Positions 56,234-64,000 of a stretch of DNA of 64,000 nt are shown here, in pieces. Every line of letters starts with the position of its first letter. Within the stretch, counting starts at the first letter, position 1. Where the stretch lies: positions 1 through 64,000 of the forward strand of contig JAFLDL010000007.1 of NCBI GenBank assembly GCA_017302435.1, written 5' to 3'. Under the pieces are notes generated by a model that saw nothing but the letters and a program-made list of their open reading frames with translations, ran no database searches and was not told where the DNA came from. The DNA is from Candidatus Accumulibacter necessarius. GTDB taxonomy: Bacteria > Pseudomonadota > Gammaproteobacteria > Burkholderiales > Rhodocyclaceae. Both the position numbers and the translations under genes were made by a program.

Positions 56234-56710
56234 GTGTTCGAGGTCGTACTGGTACACCCGGAAATACCGCCCAATACCGGCAATGTCATCCGGCTGTGTG
56301 CCAATACCGGGGCGCGGTTGCACCTGGTGCAGCCACTCGGCTTCGAACTGACGGAACAGCGGCTTCGGCGCGCCGGCATGGACTATGCCGAACTGGCAGC
56401 GGTGCACGTTCATGCTGACTGGGCATCCTGCTGCGCACTGCTGGCTGAGCTTTCACCGCTGGGGCGACGCTTTGCTCTGACCACCAAGGGCACCCGCCAT
56501 CCCGCCAACGCGAACTTTCGGGCGGGCGACGTGCTGGTCTTTGGCTGCGAGACGCGCGGGCTGCCGACGGAAATTCTCGCCGAGTTCGCCGCCGATCATT
56601 GCCTGCGCCTGCCGATGCTGCCGGACAATCGCAGCATCAACCTGTCGAATGCGGTCGCCGTCACGGTATACGAAGCCTGGCGCCAGATCGGCTACCCTGG
56701 CGCCACATGA
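56234..56710 (+). CDS. trmL: tRNA (cytidine(34)-2'-O)-methyltransferase
   Basis: A 158-residue SPOUT methyltransferase that methylates the wobble ribose of tRNA-Leu. The knot motifs are [29 protein letters not shown] and the C-terminal [19 protein letters not shown]. It starts at a GTG (56234). It is convergent with gpsA; the trmL-gpsA neighbourhood is common in proteobacteria. Confidence 0.95.
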   Translation: MFEVVLVHPEIPPNTGNVIRLCANTGARLHLVQPLGFELTEQRLRRAGMDYAELAAVHVHADWASCCALLAELSPLGRRFALTTKGTRHPANANFRAGDVLVFGCETRGLPTEILAEFAADHCLRLPMLPDNRSINLSNAVAVTVYEAWRQIGYPGAT

Positions 56711-56741
56711 CCGCAAGAACCAGTCGCCGGATGCTTCTCGC

Positions 56742-57728
56742 CTACTGGTCCTCGAAGCCGATGTCCCGCGCCATGAGCGCGGCAACCCCTTCGATCGGCG
56801 TCATACCGCCGTCGAGAACGGCACACACCCAGTCGGTAATCGGCATCTTGATGCCCAGCGCCGCCGCACGGCGCTGCACTTCGCGTGCGGCGGGCACGCC
56901 TTCCGCCACATGGCCCAGTTCGCCGGTGATCTGGTCAAGCGGTTTACCGGTCGCCAACAACAAGCCAACGCGCCGGTTGCGCGAAAGATCGCCGGTACAG
57001 GTGAGAATCAGGTCGCCCATCCCGGACAAGCCCATGAAGGTGTCAGCGCGTCCGCCCAGCGCCTTGCCAAAGCGGGTGATCTCGTGCAGTCCGCGAGTCA
57101 GCAAGGCGGCACGGGCATTCATGCCCAGCCCGAGGCCATCACAGACGCCGGTGGCGATTGCCATGACGTTCTTTACGGCGCCACCGACTTCAGCGCCGAC
57201 GACGTCATCGCCGGCGTAGATGCGCAGGCGTGGACAGCGCAGATTTTCGGCACAACGGAGCGCGAAGCCGGGGTCGGCCGACGCGATCGTCACCACCGTC
57301 GGCAGGTTCCGTGCCAGTTCATCGGCAAAGCTCGGGCCGGTGAGAACGCCACACCGACGCTCGCCGAGCACTTCGCGCACCACCTGGTGGGGCAACAGTC
57401 CGGTACCTCTTTCCAGGCCCTTGCAAAGCCAGAGGAAGGGCGTCCCGATCCGCGCGTCGCGCAGGTGCTGTAACGTCGTACGCAAACCGGCGAGCGGAGC
57501 GGCGATCAGAACCAGGTCGGCGCCATCGGTAGCCACGGTGAAATCGGCGGCCAGCGCCAGCGAGGCAGGAAAGCAATGCCCCGGCAGGTAGCGGCTGTTT
57601 TCACCGGCAGCTCGCATGCTTGCAACCTGGTCAGGATCGCGTGCCCACAAGACCACGGTATGTCTGTGGGCGAAAGCGATGGCCAGGGCAGTGCCCCAGG
57701 CCCCGGCACCTAGAACCGCGATGCGCAT
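56742..57728 (-). CDS. gpsA: glycerol-3-phosphate dehydrogenase [NAD(P)+]
   Basis: A 328-residue cytosolic enzyme that reduces dihydroxyacetone phosphate to sn-glycerol-3-phosphate, the backbone of phospholipids. Landmarks: the N-terminal dinucleotide motif VLGAGAWGTALA, LTGPSFADELA, the catalytic Lys in GGAVKNVMAIATG and the C-terminal helical domain with SGMGDLILTCTG. The ATG at 57728 has GGAAAGGA upstream and overlaps the ubiC 3' end by 19 bases, so the two genes are read together. Confidence 0.96.
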   Translation of the reverse strand: MRIAVLGAGAWGTALAIAFAHRHTVVLWARDPDQVASMRAAGENSRYLPGHCFPASLALAADFTVATDGADLVLIAAPLAGLRTTLQHLRDARIGTPFLWLCKGLERGTGLLPHQVVREVLGERRCGVLTGPSFADELARNLPTVVTIASADPGFALRCAENLRCPRLRIYAGDDVVGAEVGGAVKNVMAIATGVCDGLGLGMNARAALLTRGLHEITRFGKALGGRADTFMGLSGMGDLILTCTGDLSRNRRVGLLLATGKPLDQITGELGHVAEGVPAAREVQRRAAALGIKMPITDWVCAVLDGGMTPIEGVAALMARDIGFEDQ

Positions 57729-58381
57729 TGATTTTCCTTTCCAGCAATGGCGTTGTCTGGTGGCTCGCTGCGGCACGGGTCGGTGGCCCCAGATCGGACC
57801 GTGCTGGCGGTACTGGCGGGGTCGGGCTCATCGAACTGAAGCAGGGTCGGCGAGAACACTTCGGTCACCAGAACGGATTGCGCACCGAAGCCGAAATGCG
57901 AGCGACGAGCCCAGAGGGTAAACGGAGCCCGATCGGCGAACTGCAGGGCGTTCAGCGCTGGCAAGAACAGCGCATGCCGGCAGTCGAGCCGCCTGAAGTT
58001 CATCGGTCCGCGGGTGAAACCGGCATCGGCGAAGAGCAGCGCGCCGAGCGAGCGGTTGCCAAGGCGCGCCAACCAGAGGGTCAACGGGCCACGCGGTCGA
58101 CAGGGGAGAACCGTGTGGGCGAAGACGACGATCCGACCCTCACAACTCAGCGCCACTTCACGGACCCAGGCCTGTGCGCCACGCTCAAGGCCGAGCGCCA
58201 GCGCTTCATCGTCCGTTGCTGCGCCCAGGCCCTGGCGCAGCACCTGCACAGCGAAGCTCCCTCTGGCCTGGATGCGTGCCGTCAACGAACCGCGGTCGCG
58301 CAGCCAGGGGATGAAGGGGCTGCTGTCGGCTGTGCGCAGCAGACTGCTGCGCCACTGCCGGTTTTCCGCAACGCTCATCAT
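57710..58381 (-). CDS. ubiC: chorismate lyase
   Basis: A 223-residue UbiC-type chorismate pyruvate-lyase that makes 4-hydroxybenzoate for ubiquinone. Landmarks: IPWLRDRGSLTARIQA, VREVALSCEGRIVVFAHTVL and SLGALLFADAGFTRGPM. The C-terminal ~40 residues form a variable tail beyond the usual ~165-residue core. Two adjacent ATG codons (58381, 58378) can start it. It is followed by gpsA with overlap. Confidence 0.85.
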   Translation of the reverse strand: MMSVAENRQWRSSLLRTADSSPFIPWLRDRGSLTARIQARGSFAVQVLRQGLGAATDDEALALGLERGAQAWVREVALSCEGRIVVFAHTVLPCRPRGPLTLWLARLGNRSLGALLFADAGFTRGPMNFRRLDCRHALFLPALNALQFADRAPFTLWARRSHFGFGAQSVLVTEVFSPTLLQFDEPDPASTASTVRSGATDPCRSEPPDNAIAGKENQCASRF

Positions 58382-58406
58382 GACAAGCCGGAGGGCTACC
58401 TTTCAA

Positions 58407-58850
58407 CTACTGTGGAGCCGGGGATTTCTCGATCCCGCCAATGCGCGCCCCCGGCTTGATGCCCTTGCTCGAAAACCAGCCAAGGTTCATTTCCAGCGCA
58501 AAGCGCGCCGCCTTCGCAGCGCAGTGGTTATCTTCGGTCTCGGGCTGCATGTTCTCGATGTTGATAATGCGCCCTTCCTGGTCAAGAAAGGCCACCGAGA
58601 GCGGCAGGTACGTGTTGCGCATCCACATGCAATGACGTCCCGCCTGGGAGAAGACGAACAGCATCCCCTGGTTGGTCGGCATGGTGCGGCGATGCATCAG
58701 ACCCTGTGCCCGATTCGGCTCGTTCGCGGCCACCTCCGCGTCGATCCGGTAGAAACCGGCACTCAGCTCGATGCGCGGCATTTGCGCCGAAGCGACTGGC
58801 GCGGTGAGGAGCAGCCAGAGAGCGATCAACGAAAGAGACGTGTGGGCCAT
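58407..58850 (-). CDS. DUF192 family secreted protein
   Basis: A 147-residue exported protein: signal peptide of about 22 residues (ending ASAQ) followed by a DUF192 domain with RAQGLMHRRTMPTNQGMLFVF, the MWMRNTYLPLSVAFLD block and a C-terminal LEMNLGWFSSKGIKPG. The reaction of DUF192 is unknown. It lies upstream of ubiC on the same strand, with a 25-base gap. Confidence 0.88.
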   Translation of the reverse strand: MAHTSLSLIALWLLLTAPVASAQMPRIELSAGFYRIDAEVAANEPNRAQGLMHRRTMPTNQGMLFVFSQAGRHCMWMRNTYLPLSVAFLDQEGRIINIENMQPETEDNHCAAKAARFALEMNLGWFSSKGIKPGARIGGIEKSPAPQ

Positions 58851-58914
58851 CAGAGACTCCGGAAGAACTGCGATCAGGAACCAGAACAGACGATCCGCCT
58901 GACGACGACGGTCA

Positions 58915-59271
58915 CTATTTCTTCCCTGCCTTTCCTTTGGGCTTGGCCTTCTCGGCAGCCTTCGTCGGCTGGGGAGCCTTGGAGGTCGAGGATGAAGCGG
59001 CTCTTGCCGGCTTCGCTGATCCGCTCTTCTTCTTTCCAGTCGGCTGCCCGGCTTCCTTGGCCACGGGTTGCCCTGCGGCCTTGTTGCCCTTGTTGGGCGG
59101 CTGCGTGGCGAGCTTCGCCGCGGGCTTCGGCGGCGCCCCGACGGCGCCGCCGAAGGTCACCTCGGCATCTTCATGCTCGGCAGCCCTCGGTAAGGCCAGG
59201 GTGGCCGCACAGGACAAGGACAAGCCCAAGGCGAGAAGGTATCGCAACAGCCTGTGGGTGGTTTTTCTCAT
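58915..59271 (-). CDS. secreted Lys/Ala/Pro-rich basic protein
   Basis: A 118-residue protein with a clear signal peptide (residues ~1-27, ending ATLALPRA) and a low-complexity basic tail of Lys, Ala, Pro, Gly and Ser with no globular domain. Such tails occur on histone-like or cell-surface polymer-binding proteins. I recognise no family; homology would be hard to judge because of composition. It is on the strand of nirN but separated by 160 bases. Confidence 0.6.
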   Translation of the reverse strand: MRKTTHRLLRYLLALGLSLSCAATLALPRAAEHEDAEVTFGGAVGAPPKPAAKLATQPPNKGNKAAGQPVAKEAGQPTGKKKSGSAKPARAASSSTSKAPQPTKAAEKAKPKGKAGKK

Positions 59272-59430
59272 AGCCAGCTTTCTCGACGGTCCCGGTCCTG
59301 ATTATCGCATTGCCTCAACAGGCGGCGAACTCGCCTGCTGGCGCCCCGATGAAATCCGCCTCGCCGTCGACCGGTGAAGCGTACGGGTGCGAGTGGCACC
59401 CGACCGATCCGCCCCGTGCTGCCGACCGGA

Positions 59431-61020
59431 TCAGTGGCTGGTGCCTTCTGAACGCGATATTTTATTCCAGACGTTGTACTTTCCGACTGGTTTCTTCGCC
59501 GGTATGCGCTTCACTTCCTTCAGCGTCCGCGCGTCGATCACCACCAGCGCGCCATCCATTTCCCACAGGCTGGCAAGCGCGTAGCGGCCATCCCGGGTGA
59601 ACTCGACGTGCGCCAGCGTCTGTCCAGGCTCGGCCTTGATCTGGGCCACGACTTCGAGGGTCTGCTTGTCGATTACCTGCAGCGTGTCCTTGTGTTCCTT
59701 GCTCATCATCGAGTCGGTAAAGGCATAGCGCGTGTTCTCGTGGCTACGCATGAAGAATCCAGGTCCGAGTGTCCTGATCTGCTTGACGGTCTGGTAGTTG
59801 CCCAGGTCGATCACGGTCACCAGGCCTTCATTGAGATTGGGCGAGGCCATCACGGTTCGCTCGCGCCCCGACGGGTCTTTCCACTTCCAGGTAATCCCAG
59901 AGCCAAGATGCGGCATGCCGGACAGGTCGAGGTCGGCGATTTTCCGGCGCAAGTCGAGGAGAATCACTTGGCCCTTGGGCGCCGAACGAGACGAACCCAG
60001 GACTGCGTCGTAACCCTGGGTGAAGAAAAAATCATCGAGACAGTCATTGAGCATCGTCCGGCGCGGGTGGAACATGGCCGGCTTGAAGTGGCCTTCCTTG
60101 TACCGGTAGTCGTGTACCAGCCCATCGGCAATCGGCTCCGCGTCGGGATCATAGCTGATCTCCCAAACCTCCGGCACGTCCTTCAGCGCTGCGACGAAGC
60201 TCCTGCGCGGCGCAGCATCATAAACGGCCGACACCCGAGAACTCGTGCTACCGGCGGCGTTCAAGGTCGGGATCACCTTGACCAGCGAGAGATCCCTTGC
60301 GTCGAGCAGAACCAGGCTGTGCGGCAGGTAGTTGGCGACCATGACCCACTTGCCGTCGCCCGAAACTGCTGCATTGCGTGTGTTCAGGCCGGCGCGTATC
60401 TCGGCGACGACGACCAGGTTGTAGATATCGAACTTGGTGATCCAGCCGTCGCGCGAGGCGAAATAGACGAAGCGGCCGTCAGGCGAAAACTTCGGCCCGC
60501 CATGCAGGGCATAGCGGCTGGGAAAGCGGTGCAGGCGCTCGAACTTGTCACCGTCGAGCACGGACACATGATGGTCGCCGGTCTCGACGACAATGAACAG
60601 GTTCAGCGGGTCTGCTCCCTTCAGTCCGGCGCCGGGGCGCGCCGGCAGTTTCGCGGCGTCGGCATTGATGACCTGCGAAGCGCGGATCTCTGCTTCACCC
60701 CATACCGGCGCCGGACTGACCTTGCTGTAGATCCATTCCGCGAGTTGCTGGGCCTGATCGGCATCCAGCTTGTCGCCAAAGGCCGGCATCTGCGTCGCCA
60801 CACGCCCCTCCCGGATGACCTTCAGGGCGTCCGGCCGACGCAAGCGCTCGAGGTTCTCCGGCAACAGCGCCGGACCGATACCGCCCAACCGCGATTCGCC
60901 ATGACAGGCAGCGCAGTGCTCCTGGTACAAGGCCTTGACGTCAGCGGGACCGGCAAACGCCGGAACGCCGACAAGAATGACTGTCAGACAGAAAGCCGAG
61001 AAGCCCGCATGCCATTTCAT
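59431..61020 (-). CDS. nirN: NirN-type cytochrome c/d1 protein of heme d1 biosynthesis
   Basis: A 529-residue periplasmic protein: signal peptide, an N-terminal mono-heme cytochrome c with CAACH (Cys36, Cys39, His40) and an axial Met in TQMPAFG, then an eight-bladed d1-type beta propeller (residues ~140-510) with GGPKFSPDGRFVYFASRDGW and SPNLNEGLVTVIDLG. In the known pathway NirN oxidises dihydro-heme d1 and hands heme d1 to nitrite reductase NirS. NirS itself is the main alternative (same architecture), but the length, the neighbouring nirJ and the missing nitrite-site signature, as far as I can see, favour NirN. Its ATG overlaps the nirJ stop (ATGA). Confidence 0.78.
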   Translation of the reverse strand: MKWHAGFSAFCLTVILVGVPAFAGPADVKALYQEHCAACHGESRLGGIGPALLPENLERLRRPDALKVIREGRVATQMPAFGDKLDADQAQQLAEWIYSKVSPAPVWGEAEIRASQVINADAAKLPARPGAGLKGADPLNLFIVVETGDHHVSVLDGDKFERLHRFPSRYALHGGPKFSPDGRFVYFASRDGWITKFDIYNLVVVAEIRAGLNTRNAAVSGDGKWVMVANYLPHSLVLLDARDLSLVKVIPTLNAAGSTSSRVSAVYDAAPRRSFVAALKDVPEVWEISYDPDAEPIADGLVHDYRYKEGHFKPAMFHPRRTMLNDCLDDFFFTQGYDAVLGSSRSAPKGQVILLDLRRKIADLDLSGMPHLGSGITWKWKDPSGRERTVMASPNLNEGLVTVIDLGNYQTVKQIRTLGPGFFMRSHENTRYAFTDSMMSKEHKDTLQVIDKQTLEVVAQIKAEPGQTLAHVEFTRDGRYALASLWEMDGALVVIDARTLKEVKRIPAKKPVGKYNVWNKISRSEGTSH

Positions 61021-62213
61021 GACGTTCTCCGTATCCGGATGTGGGGTGTGACCGTCAGGCGCTCACGGCCGGGGGCGACACCGATTTCCTCGTCGTCGAG
61101 ATAACAGCCGGGGTCCTCAGCCCAGGCGTCGCCCGTCAGTTGCTGCGCACGGACGCGGGTGTTGCCGTTGCAGATGTCGAAGTGCTGGCATTCGCCACAG
61201 CGCCCCGAGACACTGCGCGGGGACTGCTTCAAACCCGCCAGCAGCGGGTCCGAGAGGTCCATCCAGATTTCCGAGAAGGGACGCTGGCGAACGTTGCCGA
61301 GAGTGTAATGCCACCACATGGTGTCGGGATGAACGTTGCCGAGATTGTCGATGTTGGCGACGTTGACACCCGATGAATTACCACCCCACTGGACGAGGCG
61401 AGCGCGAATGTTGGCTGCCTTGTCGGGAAAGCGCCGCTGCACCCAATGCAGGAAATACACGCCGTCTGCGTCGTTGTTGCCGCTGGTAAACTCCTTGTGC
61501 AGTCCCCGCTGCTGGTACTCCCAACAGGTTGCGAAAAGCAGATCCATTGCCCAGCGGGTCAGTCGGTGCTGGGCGTCATCCTTACGGTTCTTATTGCCAC
61601 GGCCGGCATAGTTGAGGTGCGAGAAATAGAAGCGGTCGATGCCTTCGTCCTCGACCAGTTCGAGCAGGTGCGGCAGGTCGTGCGCGTTGTCCTGGGTCAT
61701 CGTGAAGCGGACGCCGATCTTCATGCCGAGGTCACGGCACAGCCGGATGCCTCGCAGCGAGGCGTCGAAAGCGCCTTTCATCTGGCGGAACCTGTCGTGC
61801 GTCCTGCCGATGCCATCCAGCGAAACACCCACGTAGTCGAAATCGCAGTCCGCGATGCGATCGATGTTCGAAGCGTCGATCAGGGTGCCGTTGGACGACA
61901 GACCAACGTAGAAGCCCATCGATTTGGCCCGGCGGGCGATCGCAAAGATATCCGGGCGCAACAGCGGCTCGCCACCGGAGAGGATCAGCACCGGCACGCG
62001 GAAGCGCTGGAGATCGTCCATCACGGCAAAGACTTCGTCGGTCGTCAGCTCACCCGGGAAATCCTTGTCGGTGGAGATGGAATAGCAGTGCTTGCAGGTG
62101 AGATTGCAGCGCCGGACAAGATTCCAGATCACCACTGGCGCCGGTGGGTTTCGCTTGGGCCCGGGCTGTGTCGGCGCCGAAAGCTCCTGCATGTATTGCG
62201 ATATGCGAAACAT
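61017..62213 (-). CDS. nirJ: heme d1 biosynthesis radical SAM protein NirJ
   Basis: A 398-residue radical SAM enzyme with the [4Fe-4S] motif Cys36-x3-Cys40-x2-Cys43 (RRCNLTCKHCYS) and the GGEPLLRPDIF block for SAM binding. The C-terminal domain carries an auxiliary-cluster pattern (RCGECQHFDICNGNTRVRA), as in NirJ. It installs the ring carbonyls of heme d1 on the siroheme-derived precursor. The ATG at 62213 has GGAGG about 8 bases upstream and is much better than the frame start at 62423. Coupled to nirN by overlap. No other nir genes are in the window. Confidence 0.9.
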   Translation of the reverse strand: MFRISQYMQELSAPTQPGPKRNPPAPVVIWNLVRRCNLTCKHCYSISTDKDFPGELTTDEVFAVMDDLQRFRVPVLILSGGEPLLRPDIFAIARRAKSMGFYVGLSSNGTLIDASNIDRIADCDFDYVGVSLDGIGRTHDRFRQMKGAFDASLRGIRLCRDLGMKIGVRFTMTQDNAHDLPHLLELVEDEGIDRFYFSHLNYAGRGNKNRKDDAQHRLTRWAMDLLFATCWEYQQRGLHKEFTSGNNDADGVYFLHWVQRRFPDKAANIRARLVQWGGNSSGVNVANIDNLGNVHPDTMWWHYTLGNVRQRPFSEIWMDLSDPLLAGLKQSPRSVSGRCGECQHFDICNGNTRVRAQQLTGDAWAEDPGCYLDDEEIGVAPGRERLTVTPHIRIRRTS

Positions 62214-62461
62214 CGTGCAACCTCCAGCACAAATTGGAGCATTAGAGAGCACGCGCGTCAGTGTGGCTTTGACGTGGATCAAGGGCTCCGACGTCACCTG
62301 CAGGGACGCACCACTGAGGATGATTTGCGCCACGAGCGCACAGGCCGGTGACATGCAGACGGCGGAAACGTCGACGCCATGACGCCAGCGGCTGCCCCAG
62401 GGCTTGCGCAGTCGACAGGACAATGGGAAACTGGCAGGCCTTCAACGGATAGGAGAAACTC

Positions 62462-63283
62462 ATGAATGCTCAGGACATCTCTCGCTGGCAGGAAATGGCA
62501 CTGCAATACGGCTCGGAACTCGGCATCAAGGTGCTCGCAGCGATTGCCTTCTGGATCATCGGTCGGTGGCTGATCGGCGCTGTTGGCCGCATCGTGCAAA
62601 GCGCACTGGAACGTCAGAAGGTCGATGCGACCTTGATGCGCTACCTCGGTACGGTCATCAATGTCACTCTGAACATCGTTTTGGTGATCGGCATCCTGGG
62701 CTATTTCGGAATCCAGACCACCACCTTTGCCGCCCTCTTCGCTGCCGCCGGTGTAGCCATCGGCCTGGCCTGGTCCGGCCTGCTGGCCAACTTTGCCGGT
62801 GGCGTCTTTCTGATCATCCTGCGGCCGCTGAAGGTGGGTGATTTCGTAACGGTTGGCGGCATCACCGGCACGATCAAGGAGGTTGGACTGTTCACCACGG
62901 CACTCAATACGCCGGATAACGTGCTCACGCTGGTCGGCAACAGCAAGATCTTCTCGGATACCATCCAGAACTTCTCGATTAACCCCTACCGCCGGGTGGA
63001 TCTGAAGGCGCAGCTGTCCGGGGCGGCTGATCATGCGGCGGCGATGGCACTGCTCAAGGAAAAGATCGCGACCATTCCCAACGTGATGGCGAGCCCGGCC
63101 GTTGATGTCGAGATTCTCGAATTCAATCTGGTTGGCCCGGTGCTGGCCGTACGTCCCTACTGCCACACGGACCACTACTGGCAGGTCTATTTCGACACCA
63201 ACCGGATGATTCGTGAAGCGCTCTCGGCAGCTGGCTTCCCGGCGCCGATGCCGGCGCAGGTGGTGTTCGTCAATCAGCAATAG
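62462..63283 (+). CDS. small-conductance mechanosensitive channel (MscS family)
   Basis: A 273-residue inner-membrane channel with three membrane helices in the N-terminal half, the pore-lining third helix GVAIGLAWSGLLANFAGGVF, then the beta domain PLKVGDFVTVGGITGTIKEVGL and a cytoplasmic vestibule. It opens under membrane tension to relieve hypo-osmotic shock. An AGGAGA precedes the ATG. It is divergent from nirJ across about 250 bases. Confidence 0.93.
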   Translation: MNAQDISRWQEMALQYGSELGIKVLAAIAFWIIGRWLIGAVGRIVQSALERQKVDATLMRYLGTVINVTLNIVLVIGILGYFGIQTTTFAALFAAAGVAIGLAWSGLLANFAGGVFLIILRPLKVGDFVTVGGITGTIKEVGLFTTALNTPDNVLTLVGNSKIFSDTIQNFSINPYRRVDLKAQLSGAADHAAAMALLKEKIATIPNVMASPAVDVEILEFNLVGPVLAVRPYCHTDHYWQVYFDTNRMIREALSAAGFPAPMPAQVVFVNQQ

Positions 63284-63426
63284 GCTCGACGGCGACCAGG
63301 TCGCGAAACTCCGTGCCGGGATACCGGAGCTGCCGGTAACCGGCCGGGTCTCGCGGCGTCTCCTTTCGCGGAAGCGCGGGTCCACCACGCCAGGACCTCG
63401 TCCAGCGAACCGCGCGGCGCAGCTCG

Positions 63427-64000
63427 ATGGCGCCTAAGTTCCTGCCCGGCAACCGGTTGACGCTGTTGAACAGCGGCGCCGAGTACTTTCCGGCACTCAT
63501 CGCGGCGATCGACGAAGCTCGGCATGACGTCCATCTCGAAAGTTACATCTTCGAGGATGATGCGACCGGGCGCGCCGTTGTCGATGCGATGACGAATGCC
63601 GCTCGCCGTGGCGTCACGGTGCGGGTGCTGGTCGATGGCTTCGGTGCCCCCGAGTTTGCTGATCGCCTGCAGCCGGGGCTGGTGTCGGCCGGTGTTCAGG
63701 CAATGGTCTACCGGCCGGACATCGCGCGCTTCAACTTGCGTCGCCATCGCCTGCGTCGCCTGCACCGAAAGCTGGCGGTCGTTGATGGAGAAATTGCCTT
63801 CGTTGGTGGCATCAATATCATCGACGATCTGAATGGCCCGCATCAGATGCCGCCGCGCCACGATTATGCGGTACGCGTCGAGGGCCCGCTGCTGATGCCG
63901 ATTCAGCTGGCACTGCACAGGCTTTGGGAGATGGTGCTGTGGGCGAAACTGAATCGCCGCTACCGGCTGACGAAAATGTCGCGCCACGAGCCGATACCGC
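63427..64000 (+). CDS. clsB: cardiolipin synthase ClsB-like, partial
   Basis: N-terminal 191 residues of a phospholipase D-superfamily enzyme, cut by the window end. The first HKD motif is visible in LRRLHRKLAVVDGEIAFVGG (His-x-Lys-x4-Asp), after LTLLNSGAEYFPALIAAID and LESYIFEDDATGRAVVDAM. ClsB makes cardiolipin from phosphatidylglycerol and is a membrane-associated enzyme. The second HKD motif must lie beyond 64000. The ATG at 63427 gives the usual start; the frame stays open further upstream, so a longer N terminus is possible. Confidence 0.85.
   Translation, partial: MAPKFLPGNRLTLLNSGAEYFPALIAAIDEARHDVHLESYIFEDDATGRAVVDAMTNAARRGVTVRVLVDGFGAPEFADRLQPGLVSAGVQAMVYRPDIARFNLRRHRLRRLHRKLAVVDGEIAFVGGINIIDDLNGPHQMPPRHDYAVRVEGPLLMPIQLALHRLWEMVLWAKLNRRYRLTKMSRHEPIP

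Noticed and set aside
59608..61104. 498-codon plus-strand frame opposite nirN
   Set aside because: Antisense shadow of a recognised cytochrome c/d1 protein; no binding site and no domains.
1..64000. CRISPR array
   Set aside because: No regularly spaced identical repeats were seen in any intergenic region, and no cas genes are present.

Overview
This 64 kb window is chromosomal DNA of high GC content from a Gram-negative bacterium, most likely a betaproteobacterium of the Rhodocyclales (Candidatus Accumulibacter or a close relative). This assignment is inferred from gene content: a hisBHAFIE-hit-tatABC run, an H-NS-like xenogeneic silencer with the betaproteobacterial C-terminal motif, heme d1 genes (nirJ, nirN), ubiC/ubiX, and a tRNA-Ile(CAU) gene interrupted by a group I intron that resembles the well-known Azoarcus intron. 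No marker gene is present that fixes the species.

Layout. 1-6.2 kb is gene-poor: a short monooxygenase-like protein, a membrane protein, a DUF1254 lipoprotein, a SYLF protein, a small repeat protein and two copies of a ~118 bp dispersed repeat. 6.2-7.6 kb holds the intron-split tRNA-Ile(CAU) with its terminator, then a decayed Cys/Met-metabolism PLP enzyme. 7.9-12.4 kb carries a decarboxylating dehydrogenase, an esterase, a YgjP-like peptidase, an orphan ParA and a lipase. 12.7-16.5 kb is a c-di-GMP-linked pair: an FHA-HDOD protein, then a class I c-di-GMP riboswitch in front of a DUF1631 protein. 16.5-25.4 kb contains hisC (inverted) and hisB-H-A-F-I-E, a HIT protein and tatABC, followed on the other strand by a class II amidotransferase and a DegS/HtrA protease. 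25.4-37.6 kb is housekeeping and signalling: Nif3, FAH hydrolase, DUF3124, a Gx transporter-like protein, UbiX, a 56-codon ORF overlapped by both neighbours, an MFS carrier, a four-PAS GGDEF-EAL protein, MutY, a flavin reductase, an H-NS-like protein, GalE and ApaH. 37.7-45.2 kb is a coupled alpha-2-macroglobulin and penicillin-binding protein 1C pair.

45.2-56.2 kb is an accessory defence island. Six genes on the minus strand, each overlapping or almost touching the next, encode Fic, HsdM, HsdS, an AAA ATPase, a TOPRIM-like DUF4276 protein and HsdR. Four copies of an A/T-GGG-YAA motif with overall dyad symmetry lie just upstream of fic. A pair of inverted REP-like palindromes is built into the hsdS reading frame. 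The island is flanked by hairpin-rich DNA that may encode a structured RNA on the pbpC side and by a decayed DUF3489-like fragment on the trmL side. 56.2-64 kb returns to core genes: trmL, gpsA, ubiC, a DUF192 protein, a basic secreted protein, nirN and nirJ for heme d1, an MscS channel and the start of a cardiolipin synthase cut by the window edge.

The strongest candidates for a second look are the six-gene restriction/AAA-TOPRIM/Fic operon with its operator-like repeats, the intron-bearing tRNA, the riboswitch-DUF1631 unit and the hairpin-rich segment at 45.4-45.8 kb.
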